From assembly GCA_023459055.1 (NCBI GenBank), contig JAEWVR010000039.1, forward strand, positions 1 to 52,866: a stretch of DNA of 52,866 bases. Direction: 5' to 3'. Shown piece after piece: positions 42,936 through 52,190 of the stretch (positions are counted from its first letter, which is position 1; each line of letters opens with the position of its first letter). The stretch is from Fibrobacterota bacterium. GTDB taxonomy: Bacteria > Fibrobacterota > Chitinivibrionia > Chitinivibrionales > Chitinispirillaceae. Made by a program: the position numbers and the translations under genes. The notes under the pieces are model-generated. The model was not told the origin of the DNA and ran no database searches. It worked only from the letters and a program-made list of their open reading frames with translations.

Positions 42936-45440
42936 CTATCGCCAGACATGTTTCGGGTAACGGCGCGACAGTGTTTTTTTCAGTTCCGGATAATGCACTG
43001 TCCAGAAATTTGCAAGGTCACTGGTGATCTGTACCGGGCGGTTATTTGGAGCAAGCACTTCGATACGGACCGGTTCACCAGCGATTTTAGGTGAGGCTGA
43101 AAGTCCATATAACTCCTGAATACGTGCCCGTCCTCTTACACCATTGCCTGCTTCATAGATTAAACGCAATTTTCGTCCGGATGGCAGAGGAATTGACACA
43201 GGGGCCACATTTTCAAGAAATCCATACTGCTGAGCACTGAGCATTCCCTGCAGTACCGGAAGCACCGGTTTTGCATTTACCTTATCAAGTTTATATTCAC
43301 CCTGACACAATTCATGGATCACCAACCGGTAGTCATCATCATTAAAATGAGGAAAATGTTGATCCGGGTACTTTTCTGCGGCGTAACGGACACGGTTGAT
43401 CCAGTCGTCCACTGTATCATCCCATTGTGCCGGCCTTATATTTCTTGACAGAATAATATCAGCAAGCATTGATGATGCTTCTGCGGAAGGTTCGCACTTT
43501 ACCTTTTCGTAAATAATTACACCAAGACAGACAGTTCGTTCATACACTTCGACAGCTTTATTTACCTGATTCCATACTGTCGACACTTCTGTTTTCCAGG
43601 ATGATTCAAAATGCTCAAGCAGCCATTCATCGGTGATTTCGGTTGCAAGCGATAATGTTGTTTTTATCTCCTGACGAGCATCTTTTGTTTCCCGGATGTC
43701 CGTTGCGACAATCATTGATGCACTCCGGGCGAGACTTTTTTCGTGAAGTACACCGCGTCGTCCGTTGCGTAGTTTACAAATAAGTGTGCCTCTATCACGG
43801 CGCACCGCAAGATGGTCCGGGTAGGCAAGAAGGATACATCGTGCAAGTTCCGCAGGTGCATCACCGCTGTCATGAGTATTCATATGCATTTTTTTGCAGA
43901 TATCAATAAAATACGCCTGCGTTCTGAGAATATTCCGTGCAGCGGATGCATTGACAGCGTAACGTGCACAGACTGATGGATCAAACCCGCTCTTGTCAAT
44001 TTTACGTAAGAGGCAGTACTGGCCGTAAAAATCGGATGCAATCGCGTGCGTATGTGCTTCTTCAGGGTAATCCGGTTTTCCCGCAAGCGGAGAGCGTTCA
44101 GAAAGCAGGGCCGCACTGAATGTCGCAAGATGTAAACAATTACGTTTTGCCCCTTCAAGCAGCAACCGTGCAAGACGCGGGTGCATCGGAAAGGCACTTA
44201 ATTCAACACCCGCCGGACTAAGATTGCCCTCATTGTCAATTGCACCAAGAAGCTGCAGTGTCTCAAGTGCCTGATTAAGTGCTGATTCCGGTGGTGCTTC
44301 AAACCAGGGGAATGCCGCACAGTCAGTATAGCCAAGCTGCTTTATTGACAAAACCGTTTCAGCAAGATCAACACGGAGAATCTCGGGTGTCAAATGACTC
44401 GCAAGCCCGGCCTGTTTACTTTCATTCCAGAGACGGATACATACCCCGCTTGCTTCACGACCGGCACGACCGACACGCTGATCAGCACTGTCGCGGCTTA
44501 TCGATTCTGTAAAGAGTGTGTTAAAACCGCGGGCTGCATCAAAACGATTTACCCGTGCAAGTCCGCTGTCGATAACATGACGCACACCCGGAATTGTCAG
44601 TGATGTCTCTGCGATGTTGGTTGCAACAATTATTTTACGGCGATCTGTTTTATTCATGACAAGATTCTGTTTATCCGCCGGCAGATCACCATACAGCGCA
44701 AAGACCTGAATGCTCTCCCCTCTAACCGTACTGTCAAGCGCATCCATAGTTCTCCGGATCTCATAAACACCAGGCATAAAAATCAGAATATCACCATCAA
44801 GACCCTGCTGGATAATTGAAAGCACTGCTCTTGCAGCCTGATCCCATACGGGGACAGTATTTGGCATTGACTGATATCTGATAGCAACCGGGAAAACCCG
44901 TCCCTCAGATTGAATTACCCTGACAGGATTCATAAATGCCTGAAGTGACTCAATTTCAATCGTCGCAGACATGACAATGATTTTCAGATCAGGCCTTTTT
45001 GTTCGCTGAAGATCCACAGCAAGACTCAGACCCATATCACTTGTCAAACTACGTTCATGAAATTCATCAAAAATAATCGCTGATATATCATTTAGTTGCG
45101 GATTACCCAAAAGCATTCGTGTTAATATACCTTCAGTTATAAAACATGCTTTGGTCAATTTTGATACTGCCGATTCAAATCGTGTCTGAAATCCGATTTC
45201 ATCACCGATATTGCCATTACGTTCCTGAGCTACCCGTGATGCCAGCATACGTGCGGCAAGTCTTCTCGGTTGTAAAATGAGTATCCGGCCGGGAATCTGC
45301 ATAGTATCAATGAGAAACTGAGGAACCTGCGTTGACTTTCCGGAACCGGTTGGTGCTTTTATAATAAGCCGGTTATGAACTGCAAGCGTTGATACTATCT
45401 CCTTTTCAAGAGAAAGTACCGGAAGAACAGAATTGATCAT
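42936..45440 (-). CDS. hrpB: ATP-dependent RNA helicase HrpB
   Basis: 834-residue DEAH-box helicase. Walker A is KAPTGSGKSTQVPQFL, the DEXH box IIFDEFHERSLTSDMGLSLA, motif III VMSATIEIESL, and motif VI QRVGRAGREASGVCIRLW. The C-terminal HrpB-specific region is present (RIQELYGLSASPKIAGEPVR, ILAPNNRPVQITSDLANFW-like end RYPKHVWR). Length equals the family norm. HrpB's precise RNA target is not well known. The gene starts eight bases after the subtilase stop, so co-transcription is likely though functionally unexpected. Confidence 0.95.
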   Translation of the reverse strand: MINSVLPVLSLEKEIVSTLAVHNRLIIKAPTGSGKSTQVPQFLIDTMQIPGRILILQPRRLAARMLASRVAQERNGNIGDEIGFQTRFESAVSKLTKACFITEGILTRMLLGNPQLNDISAIIFDEFHERSLTSDMGLSLAVDLQRTKRPDLKIIVMSATIEIESLQAFMNPVRVIQSEGRVFPVAIRYQSMPNTVPVWDQAARAVLSIIQQGLDGDILIFMPGVYEIRRTMDALDSTVRGESIQVFALYGDLPADKQNLVMNKTDRRKIIVATNIAETSLTIPGVRHVIDSGLARVNRFDAARGFNTLFTESISRDSADQRVGRAGREASGVCIRLWNESKQAGLASHLTPEILRVDLAETVLSIKQLGYTDCAAFPWFEAPPESALNQALETLQLLGAIDNEGNLSPAGVELSAFPMHPRLARLLLEGAKRNCLHLATFSAALLSERSPLAGKPDYPEEAHTHAIASDFYGQYCLLRKIDKSGFDPSVCARYAVNASAARNILRTQAYFIDICKKMHMNTHDSGDAPAELARCILLAYPDHLAVRRDRGTLICKLRNGRRGVLHEKSLARSASMIVATDIRETKDARQEIKTTLSLATEITDEWLLEHFESSWKTEVSTVWNQVNKAVEVYERTVCLGVIIYEKVKCEPSAEASSMLADIILSRNIRPAQWDDTVDDWINRVRYAAEKYPDQHFPHFNDDDYRLVIHELCQGEYKLDKVNAKPVLPVLQGMLSAQQYGFLENVAPVSIPLPSGRKLRLIYEAGNGVRGRARIQELYGLSASPKIAGEPVRIEVLAPNNRPVQITSDLANFWTVHYPELKKTLSRRYPKHVWR

Positions 45441-45448
45441 GCTATTAT

Positions 45449-47629
45449 TTATTTCTGAAGTAAAAAGGTTTTCTCACAACGTTCTGCTTTGACCTTTAGA
45501 ATCATCACCTGGGAAGCTGTTTGAGGGACATATATCCTTTTGTCAACATCAGCATACTGCGATGTAATCAGTTTACCATTCAAGGTATACCATAAAAGCT
45601 CAGGTTTGATTATACCGGTAAAAGTACCGGATAATATAATTGAATTTTTAAGGGTTCTGATTGAAAAAGTATTTCCGTTCGTTTTTGCTGTGATTCCATT
45701 ACGGGTAACACCGGTAACTGCTTGAAGTGCAGCAAGGGCGTTAAGCTTACCGGCTCCCCAGATATTATCTGCAGATGATAGTATTCCTGTAGCGTCATCT
45801 TTATATGCAGTTGACATAAGCACCTCTTTTACTTCTTCCGGAGTAATAGTTGGTTTCGCTTGAAGCATCAGTGCAACAACACCTGCAACGATAGGTGCTG
45901 ACAGGGATGTTCCTGCTGTAAAAGAGTACCGGTTTAAGGTTGAATTGATATCAGGCCAGATTACAATATTTGATGTATCACCGGCTCTGCTTAATGGTCC
46001 CACAATATCTGAACCTGGTGCACAAACATCAGGCTTTACCCTTCCGTCAACTGTAGGACCATGGCTTGAAAATGGAATAATTTTGTATAAATAATCATTA
46101 TCTCCATCATGTAAAACGCCATTCCATTTTAAAATATCAAGTTTACAGCAGTATGCTCCTACAGTAATATTACGTTTGGCTGTTCCACCTACCTCATTGA
46201 CAGAAAATAAACCGTCACCATCGGAATACCCTTCCAGTCCAAGGCTTTCAAGAGAGTTTTTATATACATTCCATACATGCAGTGTGTCAACAGTTGTACT
46301 TGAATGTGTAAGATTTACACCGAGCATCATATCTGGATTGTTACTGATTGCAAACGCCTGTACATGTACTTTACCGTTTAACTCACTTCTTCGTTCTGCA
46401 AGTGCATAAAAAAACACGGTATCTTTCTTTCCACTCACCGAATCGTTCAGGAAAAAGGTATCGGCAACAACTCTGTTAAATGTCGTCGAAATTGTCGGTT
46501 GTATCACATGGTAGACCATTGTATTTTTGTCAATTATTCTAAATGAAGCCGAATAGTAAATTCCAGACTTACCCCAGATGTCAACACCTGTATATCTTTT
46601 TTCAACACCATTTTCAGTATATGGTTTCGGTGTGATCCAGGTGCCCTTTGTTTCATTGCGATTCAGAACAAACTGCGCATGAACCCTTCTGTCACCATCA
46701 TTTCCCGCTGCTCCGACAATTATTCTTCCATTCCCGGAAAGATTATCAATGACCTTATCTATTATTGAGGTACCATCATGAGGACCAACCTGTGTACCGA
46801 TACTCATGTTTATCACACAAGGCATCTTTAGAGAATCGGCAACAGAAAAAATCCATTTTATTCCATTCACAAGGTCATTATCATCACCGGTATAGCAAAC
46901 TCCTATAAGTGGTGCTTCTGGCGCAACTCCGTAGTAAGGATTTGAACCAACTTTCGATCCGGCAGCCAAACCTGTAATCCAGGTACCATGAACATTTGAG
47001 TTGAGTGCAAACATGGAGTCAGCCATTATTTCAGTGCTGTTTTTAATCGTTCCGAGATTATAACTGTTTTTTGGTCCGGTTGGATCATTCTGGTCCCAAA
47101 TTGCAACAAATCTGGTTTTACCCGTTGAATCAAGAAATGCCTGATGGCGTGTATCGAATTCCGTTTCCAGGATTCCAATTAATACACCATTGCCTTTATA
47201 CTGTTTGGGCAGGTTGCTGATACCAACACCATGTACTTCATCTATGTATGATTGTTTTCTTGCGGAATCCATTTGAGGAAACACCCGTTGCGGCAGCTTT
47301 GAGTAACGTAACCCGTTAATGGTTGACAGATATTTCGCAGTCTCAGCTGGCCCTTCGATCGTTACAATATCACTGGTGACTCTTGATCGCAGCGACCAAC
47401 CATACTCCTCTAGTTCTGACGAATTAAAGGTTGAATCGACAAGTGCAAGAACCCGGATTTTCTTAACTTCTGAAGATACCTTAGATTGATTGGCTGCTTT
47501 TTTGAAATTTTCCCTGGAAATTACTGTCTGATTTTCGTTCAGTTGAATATGCCCGCCCAAACGCGCTTCACGTGCAGTCGTGGATGAGATAATGCCAAAG
47601 ATCGCAAGCATAAGGAGAAATTTTGCCAT
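45449..47629 (-). CDS. Secreted subtilisin-family (S8) protein with Glu at the catalytic Asp position
   Basis: 726 residues: signal peptide (MAKFLLMLAIFGIISSTTA), pro-region to about 150, S8 domain about 155-615, then a C-terminal sorting domain (RTLKNSIILSGTFTGIIKPELLWYTLNGK region to the end). The His is in SNVHGTWITGLAAGS, the oxyanion Asn in VGAAGNDGD, and the Ser in TAGTSLSAPIVAGVV. Where subtilases have D-[ST]-G this one reads ILETEFDTRH, Glu replacing the catalytic Asp (codon GAA, bases 47165-47167). An insert of about 150 residues separates the Asn and Ser motifs. It may be an atypical protease or a pseudoenzyme. hrpB follows directly. Confidence 0.9.
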   Translation of the reverse strand: MAKFLLMLAIFGIISSTTAREARLGGHIQLNENQTVISRENFKKAANQSKVSSEVKKIRVLALVDSTFNSSELEEYGWSLRSRVTSDIVTIEGPAETAKYLSTINGLRYSKLPQRVFPQMDSARKQSYIDEVHGVGISNLPKQYKGNGVLIGILETEFDTRHQAFLDSTGKTRFVAIWDQNDPTGPKNSYNLGTIKNSTEIMADSMFALNSNVHGTWITGLAAGSKVGSNPYYGVAPEAPLIGVCYTGDDNDLVNGIKWIFSVADSLKMPCVINMSIGTQVGPHDGTSIIDKVIDNLSGNGRIIVGAAGNDGDRRVHAQFVLNRNETKGTWITPKPYTENGVEKRYTGVDIWGKSGIYYSASFRIIDKNTMVYHVIQPTISTTFNRVVADTFFLNDSVSGKKDTVFFYALAERRSELNGKVHVQAFAISNNPDMMLGVNLTHSSTTVDTLHVWNVYKNSLESLGLEGYSDGDGLFSVNEVGGTAKRNITVGAYCCKLDILKWNGVLHDGDNDYLYKIIPFSSHGPTVDGRVKPDVCAPGSDIVGPLSRAGDTSNIVIWPDINSTLNRYSFTAGTSLSAPIVAGVVALMLQAKPTITPEEVKEVLMSTAYKDDATGILSSADNIWGAGKLNALAALQAVTGVTRNGITAKTNGNTFSIRTLKNSIILSGTFTGIIKPELLWYTLNGKLITSQYADVDKRIYVPQTASQVMILKVKAERCEKTFLLQK

Positions 47630-48145
47630 AAAATACAGGATCCCTTCGATTTATTAATCTTAATAATATACAAAAATGGCAAAAATGCAACGTGTTTATT
47701 CGTTTTGATAGTATGCAGTATAGGTTCGCTGTGAAAAATTCGCATCGTTTTCCTGGATGCAACTATTTATAAACCCTCTTATTAAACAACATTTATGTTG
47801 ACTCCATCCTTTACGTATGGTTATACTTTATCCATCGCAAAAATTTATACACCTCGGTTATTACAACATTGTGATATTTCTGAACGTTACATCGGCCTGC
47901 AGTCGTAATTCAGAATAATTTCATTTATCTGATTTATTATATACTCTCACTTTCATTTTGCATGTTAAGAGGCTATCTGATTTTTACATATTTTTAACGT
48001 CTTTAAAAGGCATTTTTAGATGCTTCTTATCTTGTAGTTTTTATATTAATGGCATTTAAAACCGGGTCTGGCAGGAAATGTAACATTTATCCAGATTCGA
48101 ACAGAAGTGAAAACAACCATAATTTCAACAATCAGAGGAGTTTTT
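47630..48145. other. Divergent 516-base gap between the subtilase and pyrophosphatase genes
   Basis: AT-rich, no credible gene or RNA found. It must contain two divergent promoters. A single GTTCGC at 47724 is not part of any box array. Confidence 0.5.
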
Positions 48146-50578
48146 ATGCACCAAAGAAAGAAGATCAAAAAAGGTTTCTCTTTTTTGTACCTGCTATCAT
48201 TTTTGATGCTCTTAGTTGGCAACACTTTCGCAAGTGAAGCTGATCTGGTACTTCCGGATAATCTTCATGCACATCCAAGTATCAACCTTCTCTACATTGG
48301 CCTTGCAATTTGCGGACTTGGACTTATCTTTGGTATCTACACATTCTTTCGTACCAAGGGAATTCGGGCACACAAAAAGATGGTTGAAATCAGCGAACTG
48401 ATTTTTGAAACCTGTAAAACATATCTTATCCAGCAGGGTAAGTTTCTGATCGTACTTGAAATACTTATTGGACTCTGCATTGCATTCTACTTTGGATATC
48501 TGCAACACATGAGTTTAGGACACGTTGCAATTATTCTTGTATGGTCAGTTATCGGTATTTTGGGGTCATATGGTGTTGCATGGTTTGGAATCAGGATTAA
48601 CACCTTTGCAAACTCACGTATGGCATTTTCTGCTCTTAAGAAAAGCCCGCTTGATGTCCTTAACATTCCCTTGCAGGCAGGTATGAGTATCGGTGTTCTC
48701 CTTGTGAGTGTTGAGCTCATTCTTATGCTAATCATTCTGCTGTATATGCCAAAAGAACTTGCCGGTGCATGTTTTATCGGCTTTGCAATTGGAGAATCAC
48801 TTGGTGCAAGTGCGCTGCGTATCTGTGGTGGAATCTTTACAAAGATCGCAGACATCGGTTCAGATCTTATGAAAATCGTTTTTAAAATTAAAGAGGATGA
48901 TCCACGTAACCCCGGTGTTATTGCAGACTGCACCGGTGACAACGCAGGAGACAGCGTTGGTCCTACCGCTGATGGTTTCGAGACATATGGTGTAACTGGT
49001 GTAGCTCTCGTCAGTTTTATCCTTCTTGGTGTTTTTCAGGACTTTCAGGCTAGTTTGATCATCTGGATTTTCGTGATGCGTGTTATCATGATTCTTACAT
49101 CAATATTTTCATATTACATCAATAACGTGGTGAGCAATGTGCGTTATAAACATCGTGATATGATCGATTTTGAAAGCCCTCTTACGCGACTTGTCTGGAT
49201 CACATCCGGTCTTTCAATTGTTGTCACCTATGCTGTCAGCTACTGGTTAATCCGTGACCTTCCAAACAACCTCTGGATGGTACTTTCCACAATTATCAGC
49301 TGCGGAACACTTGGTGCAGCCCTAATCCCTGAATTCACTAAGATCTTTACAAGTCCGAAAGCAAAGCATACACGTGAAGTTGTTACTGCATCACGCGAAG
49401 GTGGTGCATCACTTAACATCCTGAGTGGCCTTGTCGCAGGAAATTTCAGTGCATTCTGGATTGGAATGATCTTTTTTGGGCTTATGTTCGTCGCCTATCT
49501 CGCATCACAGTTTGGTCTTAACGGTATAATGCAGTATCCATCAATTTTTGCGTTCGGACTTGTTGCCTTTGGCTTTCTTGGAATGGGTCCTGTTACAATT
49601 GCGGTTGATAGCTATGGCCCGGTTGCAGATAACGCACAGTCAGTTTACGAATTGTCACTCATTGAAGAGGACAAAAATGTTTCGAACGAAATTCAGAAGG
49701 AGTTTGGTTTTACTCCGGATTTCAACAGAGCAAAGCACTATCTTGAGGCGAATGATGGAGCTGGAAACACCTTTAAGGCAACTGCGAAGCCTGTACTTAT
49801 CGGAACAGCAGTTGTTGGTGCCACGACAATGATCTTCTCACTTATTCTGGTACTTAAAAACACTCTTGGGGTTGATCCTGCAACAATTCTCAACATTCTC
49901 AATCCGTACACAATGCTTGGCTTTATCTGCGGTGGAGCAGTGATTTACTGGTTTACCGGAGCATCAATTCAAGCTGTCACTGCCGGTTCCTATAAGACTG
50001 TTGCATATATCAAGAAACACATAGATCTTGACAAAGAGGGTGGTAAGGCATCGGTAGAAAATTCAAAAGAAGTTGTTAAAATCTGTACACAATTCGCACA
50101 AAAGGGTATGGTTAATATCTTCGGAGCAATCTTCTCCTTTACGCTTGCATTCGCATTCTTCAGTGCACCGAAAGGTAATTATACTGATCCTGCAGCGTTT
50201 TTTGTTGCATACCTTATTGCAATCGCTGTTATCGGACTTTATCAGGCTGTATTTATGGCGAACGCTGGTGGATGCTGGGATAACGCAAAGAAAATTGTTG
50301 AAGTTGACCTGAAGGAAAAAGGGACAGAGCTTCATGCTGCAACTGTTGTTGGTGACACAGTCGGTGATCCATTTAAGGATACATCATCAGTAGCACTCAA
50401 TCCAATCATTAAGTTTACGACACTTTTTGGTCTGCTTGCGATGGAGATTGCAATCAGCGGCATGATCGGGACTGTCGCACCATATCTCGCCGGTGCATTC
50501 CTGCTGGTTGGTATCTTCTTTGTATGGCGCTCATTTTACAGAATGCAGGTTCCGACCGAGTCATTCAATGGAAAGTAA
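48146..50578 (+). CDS. hppA: Membrane-bound ion-translocating pyrophosphatase
   Basis: About 810 residues from the ATG at 48146, which has GAGGAG five bases upstream; the longer reading to 48107 is not needed. About 16 membrane segments. It hydrolyses PPi to pump H+ and/or Na+ across the inner membrane. The PPi-binding core reads ADIGSDLMK ... EDDPRNPGVIADCTGDNAGD then SVGPTADGFETYG, and the K+-dependence region is AGNTFKATAKPVLIGTA, patterns I associate with the Bacteroides-type branch rather than with plant-type H+-PPases. The first binding loop is one residue shorter than the usual DVGADLVGKVE. Ion specificity cannot be set from sequence alone. A terminator follows. Confidence 0.95.
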   Translation: MHQRKKIKKGFSFLYLLSFLMLLVGNTFASEADLVLPDNLHAHPSINLLYIGLAICGLGLIFGIYTFFRTKGIRAHKKMVEISELIFETCKTYLIQQGKFLIVLEILIGLCIAFYFGYLQHMSLGHVAIILVWSVIGILGSYGVAWFGIRINTFANSRMAFSALKKSPLDVLNIPLQAGMSIGVLLVSVELILMLIILLYMPKELAGACFIGFAIGESLGASALRICGGIFTKIADIGSDLMKIVFKIKEDDPRNPGVIADCTGDNAGDSVGPTADGFETYGVTGVALVSFILLGVFQDFQASLIIWIFVMRVIMILTSIFSYYINNVVSNVRYKHRDMIDFESPLTRLVWITSGLSIVVTYAVSYWLIRDLPNNLWMVLSTIISCGTLGAALIPEFTKIFTSPKAKHTREVVTASREGGASLNILSGLVAGNFSAFWIGMIFFGLMFVAYLASQFGLNGIMQYPSIFAFGLVAFGFLGMGPVTIAVDSYGPVADNAQSVYELSLIEEDKNVSNEIQKEFGFTPDFNRAKHYLEANDGAGNTFKATAKPVLIGTAVVGATTMIFSLILVLKNTLGVDPATILNILNPYTMLGFICGGAVIYWFTGASIQAVTAGSYKTVAYIKKHIDLDKEGGKASVENSKEVVKICTQFAQKGMVNIFGAIFSFTLAFAFFSAPKGNYTDPAAFFVAYLIAIAVIGLYQAVFMANAGGCWDNAKKIVEVDLKEKGTELHAATVVGDTVGDPFKDTSSVALNPIIKFTTLFGLLAMEIAISGMIGTVAPYLAGAFLLVGIFFVWRSFYRMQVPTESFNGK

Positions 50579-50614
50579 TTGTGTGATTGTTTAATCTCAC
50601 AACAGTGTGAATTA

Positions 50615-50648
50615 ACGGCCTCGTGGGAAACCATGGGGCTGTTTTTTA
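50615..50648 (+). terminator. Rho-independent terminator of hppA
   Basis: ACGGCCTCGTGG pairs with CCATGGGGCTGT (with G-U pairs) around a GAAA tetraloop, then TTTTTT. Confidence 0.85.
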
Positions 50649-50729
50649 TTGTGACGAGCCATTACAGTTCATGCATTACGCTTGCATTTTCATGCATTCT
50701 TTGGTATATTCATAGATGGAGGCACAATC

Positions 50730-51008
50730 ATGGCAACATTACAAGTTCGGGAAATTGATGACAGGTTGTACGAGTTCATAAAAACATCTGCAAAACTCCA
50801 AAACCGGTCGATTAGTCAGGAGGTTATAACAATTCTACAGAATTATTGTACCTCTTCTCAAAAACAGCATAAAAATGTTACTGAGGAGTTCCTTGCATTA
50901 ACTGGAGCCTGGTATGATGACCGTGATGAGCAGTCAATCGTCAACGATATAAGATCCAGTCGTAATAACTCCCCTCGTTTTGGAGCACAAAGTGGCATTT
51001 TTGATTGA
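50730..51008 (+). CDS. Ribbon-helix-helix antitoxin (FitA/VapB-like)
   Basis: About 92 residues from the ATG at 50730 (RBS GGAGG seven bases upstream). The N-terminus MATLQVREIDDRLYEFIKTS, with KLQNRSISQEVITILQNY after it, is an Arc/FitA-type ribbon-helix-helix DNA-binding fold; the C-terminal tail should bind and neutralise the toxin. It overlaps the PIN-domain gene downstream, the standard order (antitoxin first) for a type II toxin-antitoxin operon. Such antitoxins usually repress their own promoter. Confidence 0.85.
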   Translation: MATLQVREIDDRLYEFIKTSAKLQNRSISQEVITILQNYCTSSQKQHKNVTEEFLALTGAWYDDRDEQSIVNDIRSSRNNSPRFGAQSGIFD

Positions 51009-51387
51009 TACAGATATTATAATTTATAGCCTTAAAGGTAACACTGACGTTCAAAAATGGATGCTTGCAACTCAAAATGTTCCTAAATTTATTTCTGTTA
51101 TCACGTATGGAGAATTGATTTATGGTGCCAAAAAGTCAATGCACCCTGAAAAGAATTGTGCAACAGCAAACAGAGTTGTGGAACTGTTCCCGATCCTGGA
51201 TATAAACCGTGGAATCATTGAATTGTTTGGTGAACTGAAAGCCCGCCTTGAAGAATCCGGTAATAGAATAGATGATATGGATCTACTGATCGCGTCAAGT
51301 GCGATATATATGAATTTATCACTTGTAACAAATAACGCCGCACATTTCAGCAGGATTGATTCATTGATTTTGGAGAATTGGCGATAA
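50992..51387 (+). CDS. PIN-domain ribonuclease toxin (VapC/FitB-like)
   Basis: About 131 residues from a GTG at 50992, which has GGAG six bases upstream; a TTG at 50980 is the alternative. The PIN active-site acids are present: FLIDTDIIIYSLKG (first Asp), SVITYGELIYGAKK (Glu), IDDMDLLIASSAI (Asp pair) and LVTNNAAHFSRID (last Asp region). VapC/FitB proteins cleave specific RNAs, often initiator tRNA. The overlap with the antitoxin gene by 17 bases indicates translational coupling. Confidence 0.88.
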   Translation: MAFLIDTDIIIYSLKGNTDVQKWMLATQNVPKFISVITYGELIYGAKKSMHPEKNCATANRVVELFPILDINRGIIELFGELKARLEESGNRIDDMDLLIASSAIYMNLSLVTNNAAHFSRIDSLILENWR

Positions 51388-51509
51388 TACGCATCAGTTA
51401 CCGAACCTGGACCTGCTATCAAAGCCGGGGCTCATTTCCAGGTACCAGCAGCTGAACTTCCAATAACAATCTTTATCAACCGGATCAGTTCAAAATGTAT
51501 TTTTAGATA

Positions 51510-52190
51510 ATGGCACGAGGAAGACATCCAACACGACTGCATATTGCTCCACCAACTCCGGAGGTTGCAGAAAAGTACTTACGATCATGGTATGGTGGAG
51601 ATATTATCCGGGAACCACACCGTTTTCCAGGGTTGACATCTCAGGAACTATTTGATAACAATAATCCTTTAGAGATTGATTTCGGTTGCGGCATGGGTGT
51701 TTTGACATGCGACAGGGCCAGACATAATTCCGGTAGTAATATTATTGGTATTGACTTTTCACAAAAACCCCTGTTTTGCGGTATACATGAGGCCCATAGG
51801 TCGGGGCTGGATAACATTAAATTTATCCGAAGCAATTTCAATGCGATAATGCCCCTCTTAAAACCATCATCAATAACAAAAGCCTACTATCTCTTTCCCA
51901 ATCCGAGTAACGATTATTTTAATAAGCGGGCCAATGAGGGAAGAATGAGGTTTCTTTCGGCAATTTACAATGCACTTGCAGATCAGGGACAATTTATTTT
52001 TGCGACTGATTCATCAGAGCTCTTTAAATGTATGGAAACCATAATAACCTCTGAACTCCAGTACAGCAATGTATCAGTCGATCTTGACGCAAGTGGAATA
52101 TATACCTGGTACCGGAATATCTGGGAATCGCGCGGTAAGGATATTTTTGGTATCACGTTTTCGAAAACGGATAGTGCAGCAGGAGCTTGA
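51510..52190 (+). CDS. TrmB-like SAM methyltransferase (divergent tRNA m7G46 type)
   Basis: 226 residues. Motif I is LEIDFGCGMGVLTCDRA, with NIIGIDFSQKPLFCGI and NIKFIRSNFNAIMPLL as in TrmB. The tRNA-binding/catalytic block, normally FPDPWPKKRHxKRR, reads YLFPNPSNDYFNKRANEGR, so the Pro-Trp and Lys-Arg cluster is lost. It may still methylate G46 of tRNA or have a new substrate. The N-terminus MARGRHPTRLHIAPPTPEVA is more usual for bacterial TrmB relatives. No other trmB is in the window. Confidence 0.75.
   Translation: MARGRHPTRLHIAPPTPEVAEKYLRSWYGGDIIREPHRFPGLTSQELFDNNNPLEIDFGCGMGVLTCDRARHNSGSNIIGIDFSQKPLFCGIHEAHRSGLDNIKFIRSNFNAIMPLLKPSSITKAYYLFPNPSNDYFNKRANEGRMRFLSAIYNALADQGQFIFATDSSELFKCMETIITSELQYSNVSVDLDASGIYTWYRNIWESRGKDIFGITFSKTDSAAGA

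Noticed and set aside
45449..47629. Frameshift or sequencing error as cause of the Asp-to-Glu change in the subtilase
   Set aside because: The reading frame is open across the whole gene and the flanking motif residues are well formed; a single GAC/GAT to GAA change is needed, so it is a real codon in this sequence.
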